The translations under genes and the position numbers were made by a program. Shown here piece by piece: positions 45,892-54,202 of a stretch of 64,000 bases of DNA (position 1 is the first letter of the stretch; each line of letters starts with the position of its first letter). Origin of the DNA: an uncultured Ignavibacteriota bacterium (GTDB taxonomy: Bacteria > Bacteroidota > Ignavibacteria > Palsa-1295); NCBI GenBank assembly GCA_903900335.1, contig CAIUMP010000019.1:1-64000 (forward strand), read 5' to 3'. Below the pieces are notes generated by a model that saw only the letters and a list, made by a program, of their open reading frames with translations, had not been told where the DNA came from and did no database searches.

Positions 45892-46971
45892 TTAGGCCGA
45901 CTGATGGGCCGCAACAGGATGATCACCGTTCGCAGCTTCATGAGCCTCATTATGTTCCTCGTGCTCCGAATGGGCCATCATGCCAATAAACACGGCTGAA
46001 AGGGTCGTGAAAATATAGGCCTGTAAGAGTGCAACAAAAATTTCGAGTAAAAAGACAAAGAGCGAGAACGGCACAGAAACGAAGGCGCCGACCCAGAACG
46101 AATGGAACAGGAATGTCAGTCCGATCAGCGACACAGTGATGATATGGCCCGCGGTCATGTTCGCAAAAAGACGAATCGCGAGCGCGACTGGCTTCGTGAA
46201 GAGACCGATAAATTCGATCACGAACATAATGAGTAGAAGGAAGAGCTTCATGCCAAGCGCAAGCTCCATTTCCGGCACCCCAGCGAGCAAATGCTTGAAG
46301 AAGGCCTTAACACCCATTGCACGAATGCCGACGATCTGAGTGACTACGAAGGTGCATAAGGCCAAAGCAACAGTTACGTTGATCGAGCCAGTCGCGGTGT
46401 GCCCCCATGGCAGCAATCCGACCAAATTGACCGTCATAATAAAGAAGAAGACGGTTAGGAAGTAGGGTAAAAGTGAGGTTGCATAAGGTTCGGAAAGATT
46501 CGGAGCAATGACATCATCGCGGACGAATACGATCAGAACTTCAACAACATTGCGAATTCCCTTCGGAACCAGCGATTTCTTCGCGCTCATCGCAGAGATG
46601 CGAAGAACGACGAAGAGGATGATCGAAGCAAAAAGCAGGAAGAAGACGTTCGAAGTGATAGAAACGTCCAAGGAGATAGGTGTTCCATCCTTACGCGATG
46701 CCTTGCCGGTAGCACTAACCTCGTAAGCCCCATTTTCTTCGACGGTCTTTTCGCTTGCAAAACTGTGAAATCCGTCCTTATCCCAGAAAAAGTATGGGAG
46801 AGGGATTTCGGCGAGTGGCTTGAATTGGAGGGAATGGTGATCTCCGAGAACCGTCTCCTTCGAGTTCGGGTCCAGCAGTCTCCAAAAGATATTGGTGCTC
46901 TGCGGGGCTTCTTGGGAGATCCCTGGGGCAGCCGCTGTTCCGGTTTGCACAACTGAATCCTTAGCTTCCAT
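45892..46971 (-). CDS. atpB: Fo ATP synthase a subunit
   Basis: 359 residues. About 105 residues precede the first membrane helix (SNVFFLLFASIILFVVLRI), an extension that is long compared with E. coli but usual in Bacteroidota and Chlorobi. The catalytic arginine is residue 267 in PVALAIRLFANMTAGH. The C-terminal tail is His/Glu-rich (HSEHEEHNEAHEAANGDH). It forms the proton half-channels. The upstream gene ends two bases before its start. Confidence 0.96.
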   Translation of the reverse strand: MEAKDSVVQTGTAAAPGISQEAPQSTNIFWRLLDPNSKETVLGDHHSLQFKPLAEIPLPYFFWDKDGFHSFASEKTVEENGAYEVSATGKASRKDGTPISLDVSITSNVFFLLFASIILFVVLRISAMSAKKSLVPKGIRNVVEVLIVFVRDDVIAPNLSEPYATSLLPYFLTVFFFIMTVNLVGLLPWGHTATGSINVTVALALCTFVVTQIVGIRAMGVKAFFKHLLAGVPEMELALGMKLFLLLIMFVIEFIGLFTKPVALAIRLFANMTAGHIITVSLIGLTFLFHSFWVGAFVSVPFSLFVFLLEIFVALLQAYIFTTLSAVFIGMMAHSEHEEHNEAHEAANGDHPVAAHQSA

Positions 46972-46973
46972 CC

Positions 46974-47501
46974 TTAGACTCCGAGAAGTTTACCCTTGTT
47001 GTGGACGTACGCGATCTCGATCGCGAGATAGGAGAAGTAGGTCGCCAACAGGCCAATTATGAGGCCGGCGGAATTGAGCTTGAGTGTCAAATACCCTACG
47101 CAAAACGCGATCAGCAGGTTGAACATTCGGATAATGATGCTCATGGTCGAAACCAAGACGAAGAGGGAATTCGGTTGCTCGAATGCCCACTCCGTAACCA
47201 GAAAGCTGAGGTAGCTCGTCGCAATTGGAAGCGCCATTCCAAAATAGCAAGCCTTCGTGAAGGCGGGTGTCGCTAGGAAATACAGCAGTGTAGAGCTTGT
47301 CGCCAGGAGAACAATGGTGAGGGCCACATACCGCAGGATAAAATAGCGGCTGGCTTCCTGACTGAGAAGAAGATCAGTGACTTTCTGAGGAGCCGGGGCA
47401 GCGAGTGCGGTCACATTAAGGGGCCGGGCTGGAGCGACTGATTGATGCAAAGTTAACCTTTCGTAAGTGGGATCGTTGCGGGTCATCAAGGACGTCTTCA
47501 T
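46974..47501 (-). CDS. AtpI-like membrane protein
   Basis: 175 residues. A 50-residue polar N-terminus is followed by four hydrophobic helices: ILRYVALTIVLLATSSTLLYF, FGMALPIATSYLSFLVTEWAF, FVLVSTMSIIIRMFNLLIAFCV and LIIGLLATYFSYLAIEIAYV (cited as separate segments). The position, two bases before atpB, and the four-helix layout suggest a subunit-I-like factor for c-ring assembly. Sequence similarity is too weak to use a symbol. Confidence 0.55.
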   Translation of the reverse strand: MKTSLMTRNDPTYERLTLHQSVAPARPLNVTALAAPAPQKVTDLLLSQEASRYFILRYVALTIVLLATSSTLLYFLATPAFTKACYFGMALPIATSYLSFLVTEWAFEQPNSLFVLVSTMSIIIRMFNLLIAFCVGYLTLKLNSAGLIIGLLATYFSYLAIEIAYVHNKGKLLGV

Positions 47502-47601
47502 TTGCCGCTGTTAACGGAAAAATGAACCGTTTGTTACCGTTTCAACTGAATATGCCCTACTCAGATGGTCTCCCTTCCGCCGGGCGCGCTCCAAATGCTT
47601 T

Positions 47602-47994
47602 TTACTGTCCTTTCGTTTCCTCTTTTTTGGACAGCCTGAGTACAGTCACTATAAAGTATGCCAAGCTCGAAATTGCTCCAAAAACCGCAAATATTGCTAG
47701 CCAAAGGGGTGATGTTCCGAACGCATGATCAATCCAATAACCCGCGCCCGCGAAGAGAGCGATTGAAAGGGCGAGCTGTATTCCAAGCGTGAGGTATGGA
47801 CCTGTTTCCTGAAGAATTTCTTGCTGGGCTTCGGTCTCTTTCGCTGTGTGGGTTCTGAAGGGCGACTGCGTGGCCGCCTGATGCGCGTACTCGCGGTTTG
47901 CCTTTTGTCGTTCTGCTGGGCTCATCTCAGCAGGTTGACTCGTGGGTCGAATCGGCGATGAGTCTTCCTCTGGAGTATTGATCATATCACTCAC
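47602..47994 (-). CDS. AtpZ/AtpI-type ATP synthase accessory protein
   Basis: 130 residues. A 70-residue polar N-terminus is followed by two helices: LTLGIQLALSIALFAGAGYWI and PLWLAIFAVFGAISSLAYFIV (segments). The DHAFGTSP motif between them, after GYWID, is typical of AtpZ/AtpI family members at the head of atp operons. AtpZ proteins are proposed to aid c-ring assembly or Mg/Ca transport. The next gene upstream ends 36 bases before it. Confidence 0.75.
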   Translation of the reverse strand: MSDMINTPEEDSSPIRPTSQPAEMSPAERQKANREYAHQAATQSPFRTHTAKETEAQQEILQETGPYLTLGIQLALSIALFAGAGYWIDHAFGTSPLWLAIFAVFGAISSLAYFIVTVLRLSKKEETKGQ

Positions 47995-48030
47995 TAAGCC
48001 TTCGGCCAGCCTATTGGTTCAGACGCAGGC

Positions 48031-48582
48031 CTACCCCTCCATCACCCACATAGGGTATCCGCGTTGGATGAAGCCCCTAACCTGTAAATTACCGGTGCGC
48101 CAGCGGAAATACGCCAGCGGTGGCTCCAGGCTAATTTCGGGCTTTCCCCAGGTCTGGCCAAAATAGAGGAGGAGAACATTTGCAATGTCATCGTTTGCGC
48201 CCACTGCAATCGAGCTTTCGCGTGGAGTTATCGTTAGACGCCGAATGCGATTTGAGGCATCAACCAAGAAAGCCATACGCATGTATGTCAAACGACACAT
48301 GATCGAGTCTACGACATAGATGTGGACTGAGGTGCCCGCGTAGGAGTGAGAGAGCGTGTCCTCTCGAACTTCTCTAAGCAAAGCACCGGACAACTTCATT
48401 ACGGCACGCACGCTATCAATACCAATTCCTGGCCGAATTCCAATGATGCCCAGAGGATTGTACACCGGTTGCTCAGTGACAGCTGGCTTCGGCAACTGCT
48501 TGTGGCGGGCGGGCTTCTTCGGCTGGGCAATTACCGAGATCGGTAGGCAGAGCAGGAGAGCGAGAGAGATTCTCAGTAGCAT
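48031..48582 (-). CDS. Hypothetical secreted protein
   Basis: 183 residues. A signal peptide (LLRISLALLLCLPISVIAQ) is followed by a basic proline-rich linker and a 130-residue domain. Landmarks are NPLGIIGIRPGIGIDSVRAVMK, then MCRLTYMRMAFLVDASNRIRRLTI (parts). No known family. It lies three bases after the DUF486 gene and upstream of the atpZ-like gene, so it is probably in the same transcript as the ATP synthase genes. Confidence 0.6.
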   Translation of the reverse strand: MLLRISLALLLCLPISVIAQPKKPARHKQLPKPAVTEQPVYNPLGIIGIRPGIGIDSVRAVMKLSGALLREVREDTLSHSYAGTSVHIYVVDSIMCRLTYMRMAFLVDASNRIRRLTITPRESSIAVGANDDIANVLLLYFGQTWGKPEISLEPPLAYFRWRTGNLQVRGFIQRGYPMWVMEG

Positions 48583-48585
48583 GTG

Positions 48586-48927
48586 TTATTTGAAAGCGAA
48601 CGCGAAAATGACTGCTGTGAAAATCAAACTGAAGCTCACGACGTAATTCCACTTCAACGCTTCACCGAAATAAAATCGAGCGAACACAATGAACACCGTC
48701 AGCGCGATCGCTTCGGTAAGGATCTTCAGTTGTGCCGGATCGATGTGGTGCTCAAACCCCAAACGATTGGCAGGGACTTGAAAGCAATACTCGAAAAAGG
48801 CGATTCCCCAACTGACGAGGATCACGCTCCATAACGGCTTGCCGGTGAACTTCAGATGGCCGTACCAGGCGAAGGTCATGAAGGTGTTAGAGATAACGAG
48901 TAGAAGAATTACCGCAGCGGTCCACAT
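48586..48927 (-). CDS. DMT-family small membrane protein (DUF486)
   Basis: 113 residues with four helices. It begins TAAVILLLVISNTFMTFAWYGHLKF and contains SWGIAFFEYCFQVPANRLG, the segment typical of DUF486. It ends with a hydrophobic helix, FSLIFTAVIFAFAFK. The family is related to small multidrug resistance-type exporters; substrate unknown. It is the first gene of the minus-strand run toward the ATP synthase cluster and divergent from the asparaginase gene. Confidence 0.85.
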   Translation of the reverse strand: MWTAAVILLLVISNTFMTFAWYGHLKFTGKPLWSVILVSWGIAFFEYCFQVPANRLGFEHHIDPAQLKILTEAIALTVFIVFARFYFGEALKWNYVVSFSLIFTAVIFAFAFK

Positions 48928-49045
48928 AATTAGAGTTTAGGTGATGGAATCTCATTCTTCCTCTAGAAGGTTCTACCTAAATGGTCGTTCATTCGATCCT
49001 CACCGATTTCATCGGACGTGGAATTTCCCAGAATAACTACTCATC

Positions 49046-50110
49046 ATGAGTTTTGTTACAGCAGAATCTAAACCCGTGACGCGCACCGGAGTTGCGCTGA
49101 AGCGAACCAATAGAGAAGGTACGAGCGTGGCGGCAGTATTTACCGGCGGTACTATCGCCGTGAGTGCCAATAAGAATTCCAACGTCGTACCCGTCCTTAC
49201 AGGCAGAGAGATCCTGGAGCGCGTGCCCGAAATTGCAAAATATTTGCCGACAACCAGGGTCCAGGTGCACGACTTTGCCACTTTGCCAGGGCCGCACATG
49301 TCACCAGAGATGATGCTCACGCTCGCGGGATTTGTCCGGGTGCTTCAGGAACACACCGATGGAATCGTTATCACGCACGGTACCGATTCCATGGAAGAAA
49401 CCTCCTATTTTCTGGATCTGGTGATTGGTGACCATGTGCCTATCGTGTTTACTGGCTCGATGCACACATCGACGGATGCTGCCTGGGATGGAGGCCGCAA
49501 TCTAGTGGACGCACTGGCGGTCGCTGGGAGTGAGTCGTTTCGAGATTCGGGTGTTCTTGTTGTGATGAATGGCTATATCCACGCTGCGAGCGAGGTGACC
49601 AAGACGCACTCTATGCGGACCGATACCTTTCGGTCACCTGACTTCGGCTCAGTAGGTACGATCAACACGCTCGCTATGGACGAACCCCGCCGCTTCCGCG
49701 CACCGCGCACTAGGCACCACATTCCTCTACCAGAAGATGTCGAACTTCCGTATGTTGAGTTGCTGCAGACTTACGCAGGTATGGATGATAGGCTGTTCGT
49801 CGCCGCTCTCAAAGCCGGTGCCGCTGGAATCGTCATCGAGGCGATGGGGCAGGGGAATGTCCCACCTGGGGTTGTGAACGGGGTTGCCAGGGCACGAGAG
49901 ATGAACGTACCGGTCGTCATCACAACGCGGTGCATGAGTGGGCCGGTGCGTCCGTACTATAGTTACGAAGGGGCTGGCCGTGAACTCGAAAAGCTCGGCT
50001 GCATCTTCTCTCCTTATTTAAGTGGCCCAAAGGCCCGGATCAAACTGATGATCGCACGAGCCGCAGGATACTCTGATGCTAAACTGCGAGAATTATTCCC
50101 ATCTGCCTGA
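49046..50110 (+). CDS. L-asparaginase family protein
   Basis: 354 residues. The two nucleophile motifs are FTGGTIAVSANKN and ITHGTDSMEETSYF, with the Asp and Thr of the catalytic triad in the second. The C-terminal VNGVAREMNV-like segment (ARAREMNVPVVITTRCMSGPV) fits. No signal peptide is present, which suggests a cytoplasmic type I-like enzyme that hydrolyses asparagine to aspartate and ammonia. A short positively charged N-terminal stretch precedes the fold. The next gene starts three bases later. Confidence 0.9.
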   Translation: MSFVTAESKPVTRTGVALKRTNREGTSVAAVFTGGTIAVSANKNSNVVPVLTGREILERVPEIAKYLPTTRVQVHDFATLPGPHMSPEMMLTLAGFVRVLQEHTDGIVITHGTDSMEETSYFLDLVIGDHVPIVFTGSMHTSTDAAWDGGRNLVDALAVAGSESFRDSGVLVVMNGYIHAASEVTKTHSMRTDTFRSPDFGSVGTINTLAMDEPRRFRAPRTRHHIPLPEDVELPYVELLQTYAGMDDRLFVAALKAGAAGIVIEAMGQGNVPPGVVNGVARAREMNVPVVITTRCMSGPVRPYYSYEGAGRELEKLGCIFSPYLSGPKARIKLMIARAAGYSDAKLRELFPSA

Positions 50111-50112
50111 AC

Positions 50113-52164
50113 ATGCGACATTGCGCGATACTCTCGTTCTTGGTATTTCTTGTTGCGCGTGTCGCGTGCGCACAATGGATTGACGAAAGAGCTGGAGAAT
50201 CGGACCGCCCACACCCAAGGCATGATCGGAGCATTAGAACACTCGCAATCCCTCCGCCGGAAGACCCCCTGTGGCCCTTCCCGAATATCAACGTGATCCA
50301 CTCGGTTCCGTTTTATACACCCGACCAGACCGAGCCATCCATCGCAATCAATCCGCTGGACTCTCTCAATATTATCATCGGGGCGAACGATGACCGCTCC
50401 GATACAACACTATACGCCTACGCTACTACCGATGGCGGGATGTCTTGGTCAAATCTCTCACTACCGCCGGAAAAGTCCTTCACTGTTTATGCGACGGATC
50501 CCTCCGTGATGTTCGACCGGGGTGGCAATCCCCTTTTCGGTACTGGTCACTATCGGGACAATAATCAGTGCTCGGATGTCGCATGCTATCGGTCCACGGA
50601 TAAGGGCGAGACTTGGGGGCGCGCTGGCACCCCTTACTCCAATACCGATTTTGGAAATGATACTACCACCGACAAGTACTATTTCGCGGTCGATGGGAGC
50701 ACGTCGAGTCCGTTCAAGGATCGGATTTATGCGGTGTGGGTAGAATATGCAAGTACTCCCGGAGCAAGGATAGTTTGTTCATTCTCCGACGACGATGGGT
50801 ACCACTGGTCAAAGCGAATATATCTTTCAGATCTGGGCTACTTCACCGCCCCAGTGCCCGCAACTGCGCCAGACGGCACACTCATCGTGACGTTCGAAAA
50901 CTACAAGTTTGGTCAGGAGTCAATCCTATGCGTCCATTCGACGGATGGGGGAATGTCATTCACTGCTCCTCAGGTCATCTCTCGGTATTCGAATCTTGGG
51001 GCGATCGAACCTATTGGCGATCAAAACGGATACCAAATCCTCAAGAATGATCTGATGGTCAATAGCTTCCCGTCGATTGCGATCGATGGTTCAGGTAGGC
51101 ATTCCGGACGAACCTATGTTACGTGGTGTGGGATCGATGCTGGCAATCGGGCAAGGGTGTTCATGTCCACCTCGAACGACGGTGGAAAGCAATGGAGTAC
51201 TCCGCGCCCAGTTGATTGCGATTCATCTGAACTTGTAAGCGACAAGTTCTTCCCTTGGGTCGCAGTCGATCCCATCACCGGTGATGTGGGAATTGCCTAC
51301 AACGACAGCCGTCTGGATCCGAACAATGTTCTGACTGATCTCTTCATGTCCTTTTCAACAGATGGTGGAGACTCATTCACATCGCACAGGATCTCCAGCA
51401 TGTCCTGCGACCCACGGCAAGGGCAGGACATTCGAAGCGCCGGAAATCTGGACTTCCGATTTTTCGGAGACTATCTTGGCATTGCCGGTAGAGCTGGCAA
51501 CTGGTATCCAACTTGGACGGACGCTAGAGTGCCGGGTGATCTTGATGTCTACACCGCAGCCGTGCAACCGTTTGCTCCAATGCCAGTTGCGAATTTAATT
51601 GCAACTGACACAACCGTCAACGGCGTGACCACAACTTTGCTCAAGTGGGATTACAAACCCGAAACGACCTTCGGATTTCCGTTGCCAGACAATTATTACT
51701 TTTCTATTACACGTGATAGTGTACTTGTCCAAACAATTCCAGCAAATGGCAGGACTGTGACGGTATACGACACCGGCTCCTCGGGAGGGCACAAGTTTGG
51801 TGTGACCGTAATCTCAGGAAGTATGCGCAGCAGAACTGCGTGGTCCGATACTCGAAAAGGTGGGGTAGGGCGAGGAACCTCATTTCCTCAGCGTTCGGTC
51901 TTACTTGTTCGCAGCAATCAGAATGGGGGAGCGGGCTGTACGCTTCTGCTGCATGGGGGCGAAACCGCGAAGGTCAGTTTGTCAATTTACGACGAATTCG
52001 GGAGGGTGGTTGCTATGCCGCTATCCGACGAACCGGTTTCGTCGGAGCAGGAAGTACAAATCCCACTTGGCTCAGCAGGTGTTCGCTTCTACGTACTCCG
52101 CGAGGAGTCCCCAGGCAATGTAGCCCGGGTGACTGTCGGAAAGTTCATAGTGGAATCCAGATGA
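50113..52164 (+). CDS. Secreted sialidase-like BNR protein with T9SS-type end
   Basis: 683 residues. The signal peptide is RHCAILSFLVFLVARVACAQ. Residues ~50-470 show propeller-like Asp-box repeats (TTDGGMSW, STDKGETW, SDDDGYHW, STDGGMSF, SNDGGKQW, STDGGDSF). A fibronectin-like segment follows (PVANLIATDTTVNGVTTTLLKW). The last 90 residues (KVSLSIYDEFGRVVAM, then VRFYVLREES) have the strand pattern of a T9SS sorting domain. No catalytic sialidase arginine triad is asserted. The start is three bases after the asparaginase gene, so read-through is likely. Confidence 0.8.
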   Translation: MRHCAILSFLVFLVARVACAQWIDERAGESDRPHPRHDRSIRTLAIPPPEDPLWPFPNINVIHSVPFYTPDQTEPSIAINPLDSLNIIIGANDDRSDTTLYAYATTDGGMSWSNLSLPPEKSFTVYATDPSVMFDRGGNPLFGTGHYRDNNQCSDVACYRSTDKGETWGRAGTPYSNTDFGNDTTTDKYYFAVDGSTSSPFKDRIYAVWVEYASTPGARIVCSFSDDDGYHWSKRIYLSDLGYFTAPVPATAPDGTLIVTFENYKFGQESILCVHSTDGGMSFTAPQVISRYSNLGAIEPIGDQNGYQILKNDLMVNSFPSIAIDGSGRHSGRTYVTWCGIDAGNRARVFMSTSNDGGKQWSTPRPVDCDSSELVSDKFFPWVAVDPITGDVGIAYNDSRLDPNNVLTDLFMSFSTDGGDSFTSHRISSMSCDPRQGQDIRSAGNLDFRFFGDYLGIAGRAGNWYPTWTDARVPGDLDVYTAAVQPFAPMPVANLIATDTTVNGVTTTLLKWDYKPETTFGFPLPDNYYFSITRDSVLVQTIPANGRTVTVYDTGSSGGHKFGVTVISGSMRSRTAWSDTRKGGVGRGTSFPQRSVLLVRSNQNGGAGCTLLLHGGETAKVSLSIYDEFGRVVAMPLSDEPVSSEQEVQIPLGSAGVRFYVLREESPGNVARVTVGKFIVESR

Positions 52165-52177
52165 GCGGCGCCGAAGA

Positions 52178-52927
52178 CTAAAAATCGTCCTCTTCGTCAA
52201 GGTCATCTTCGTCGAAATCGTCATCGTCGAGATCATCATCCTCTAGGAGGTCGTCCTCTTCGACTTCTTCGGCCGCCGGTTCCGCGTCAGCAACTTCTTC
52301 AGCGAACTCTTCGTCCTCCTCGAAATCGTCATCAAGATCCTCATCGAGATCTTCCTCTTCGTCGTCATAATCCTCATCGTCCCCAAAGGAGAGGATGTTC
52401 ACTTGATCGAGTTCTTCTTCGTATTCAGTCATCATAATTCTAGTTAAGGCTGCTGCACCAAACGAACCACCTGCCGCGATTGCTCCTGATCGAATATCGT
52501 TCGCGCTCGGAGCGCCAGGTGCCAGAGGCGTATCTGCTTCTGCCAGCAAGACGCTACCGTCCGCCTCGTCGTCCTCATCATCACCGAACGAGGGTTCGGC
52601 GTCAAGAGCTTCGTTAACGGTGTTAAATAATGGAAAAATTCTATCGAGTTGGGTTACACGCAAAAGCGACTGCACATCCTCCGATGCACCGACCAGCCGA
52701 ACCTCACCTTCGTGTGAGGCCATTTGGCGATGTGCCAGCAGTAGTGCGGAAAGCCCCGCGCTATCGACGTGTTGAACTTCTGTCAGGTCGATGATGAGCG
52801 TATCAATATCGGGCTGCGACAATATCAGGAATTCGGCCTTCAACTGCCCAGCGTTTCTGGAGTCGAGCCTCGATTCCTTAAATCGGAATACTGTTGTCGC
52901 GTCCTGTTGATCAGTTGAGAAGTGCAT
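52178..52927 (-). CDS. STAS (anti-anti-sigma) protein with long acidic tail
   Basis: 249 residues from ATG 52927 (MHFSTDQQ); a TTG ten codons upstream adds only residues outside the fold. Residues ~1-105 form a STAS domain. Landmarks are IDLTEVQHVDSAGLSALLLAHRQM, where the Ser in DSAG is the normal phosphorylation site of SpoIIAA-like anti-anti-sigma factors, and GEVRLVGASEDVQSLLRVT. A linker of about 75 residues follows. The last 65 residues are almost only Asp and Glu, with Leu, Tyr, Phe and a few Ala (DDDLDDDDFDEDDLDEEDD). It faces holA divergently. No partner kinase or sigma factor is next to it. Confidence 0.85.
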   Translation of the reverse strand: MHFSTDQQDATTVFRFKESRLDSRNAGQLKAEFLILSQPDIDTLIIDLTEVQHVDSAGLSALLLAHRQMASHEGEVRLVGASEDVQSLLRVTQLDRIFPLFNTVNEALDAEPSFGDDEDDEADGSVLLAEADTPLAPGAPSANDIRSGAIAAGGSFGAAALTRIMMTEYEEELDQVNILSFGDDEDYDDEEEDLDEDLDDDFEEDEEFAEEVADAEPAAEEVEEDDLLEDDDLDDDDFDEDDLDEEDDF

Positions 52928-53084
52928 TCGAATTAGCCCGTTAATTACGCTCTCCAAAAAGTCCCTCGTCCGAAACCCGGCGAGAGGCTCCTCTGTGCCA
53001 CAAATCTAACAATTATTTCCCGATATCTTACGAAATGGAAATTCCCCCATCGCGTGGTCATCGGGAACGGTGCAAAGTTACGAA

Positions 53085-53096
53085 ATGCTATAGCAT
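53085..53096. promoter_or_regulatory. 12-bp palindrome upstream of holA
   Basis: ATGCTATAGCAT is a perfect palindrome in the divergent STAS/holA gap, 28 bases before the holA start. It includes TGCTATAGC, which resembles an extended -10 box, so a promoter or operator role is possible. A chance occurrence is equally plausible. Confidence 0.3.
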
Positions 53097-53124
53097 CCCG
53101 GACTAAATTGATGTAAAAACGATT

Positions 53125-54180
53125 ATGGCACGAACCGAGCCTCTCACCAAGGCATGGCAGACAGGAAAGGTAGGCAAAGTGTATGTACTGCATGGCGAAG
53201 AGGAATTCCTTCGCAGCGAGATCTTGCACGCCGCCCCTCAGATACTCGTCCCGGAGGAATCTACCCGATCCTTCAATTTTGATCTACTCTATGGAGCCGA
53301 TACCACAATGGCCCAAATCATTACAATGGCTCTGGGCTATCCGATGATGGCGGAGAGGCGGCTAATCATTGTCAGAGAAGCAGAGCGTGTGCTTCGTGCG
53401 AAACCCGCTGGCAGCGCCGGAGCTAGAGGAAAGAAGAAAGCCACGGATGACCCATTACTCCGTTATCTCGCAAAGCCGAATCCAGACTGTGTGCTCATTT
53501 TTGACATGGAGAAATTCGGTGCCCGGAATCAATCACCTTTCCGAGAATTAAGTGAGAAGGCCGACGTCATAGAATTTGCAGCGCTGAAAGAGGGAGAGGT
53601 TGTCGATTGGCTACGAGGCCGAGCAACAGAGCTCAAACGCAAACTTTCTCCGGAAGCTGCCAGATTGATGGTTTCGCATCTTGGAACATCACTAAGAGAT
53701 CATGCAAATGAACTAGACAAGCTTCTTACCTATACCTCGGGCAAGAGCGAAATCACCTCGAAGGACATCGAGCAAGTTGTTGGTGCTTCACGAGAGCATA
53801 ACGTGTTTGAGCTCACGAAAGCGATCGGCTCCGGAAATAAGGCGATTGCCGCAACGATTGCCCTTAAGATGATGGAGGCGGACAAGGATCAGCGCCAATT
53901 CCTATTCGTAATGCTGGCTCGGTTCATCGAGCAGTTGATCATCGCCAGAGAGATGGCATCCAAGGGTGCAGGTGATGCCTCGATTGCAGATGCGTTGGAG
54001 ATGCGTGGTGGGGCTGCCTACTTTGTGAAAGAGACCATCGCGATCGCACGACGATACACAAGGCAAAGGCTCGACAACGCGTTGCGCGCGATTGTTCATT
54101 CGGAAGCGGAGACGCGCGGAGCGCAGGTAAATAATGAACTGCTGATTGAGGCTCTACTATTGAAGCTACTCCCGGCATAA
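53125..54180 (+). CDS. holA: DNA polymerase III delta subunit
   Basis: 351 residues. VYVLHGEEEFLRSE is the family start, and the clamp-loader fold follows: LIIVREAERVL, then CVLIFDMEKFG, LGTSLRDHANELDKLLTY and FVMLARFIEQLIIARE at the collar. The subunit opens the beta clamp during loading. Length is normal. It ends 13 bases before the convergent large secreted protein gene. Confidence 0.93.
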   Translation: MARTEPLTKAWQTGKVGKVYVLHGEEEFLRSEILHAAPQILVPEESTRSFNFDLLYGADTTMAQIITMALGYPMMAERRLIIVREAERVLRAKPAGSAGARGKKKATDDPLLRYLAKPNPDCVLIFDMEKFGARNQSPFRELSEKADVIEFAALKEGEVVDWLRGRATELKRKLSPEAARLMVSHLGTSLRDHANELDKLLTYTSGKSEITSKDIEQVVGASREHNVFELTKAIGSGNKAIAATIALKMMEADKDQRQFLFVMLARFIEQLIIAREMASKGAGDASIADALEMRGGAAYFVKETIAIARRYTRQRLDNALRAIVHSEAETRGAQVNNELLIEALLLKLLPA

Positions 54181-54202
54181 GGTGGTAGTGAGCCTACCGC
54201 TT
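54180..54202. terminator. Hairpin at convergent holA/secreted protein junction
   Basis: AGGTGGTAG (54180-54188) can pair with CTACCGCTT (54194-54202), with two wobbles, around a five-base loop. It covers the stop codon of the minus-strand gene and sits against the holA stop. There is no U-tract. It resembles the stop-overlapping hairpin at 11107-11128. Confidence 0.35.
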
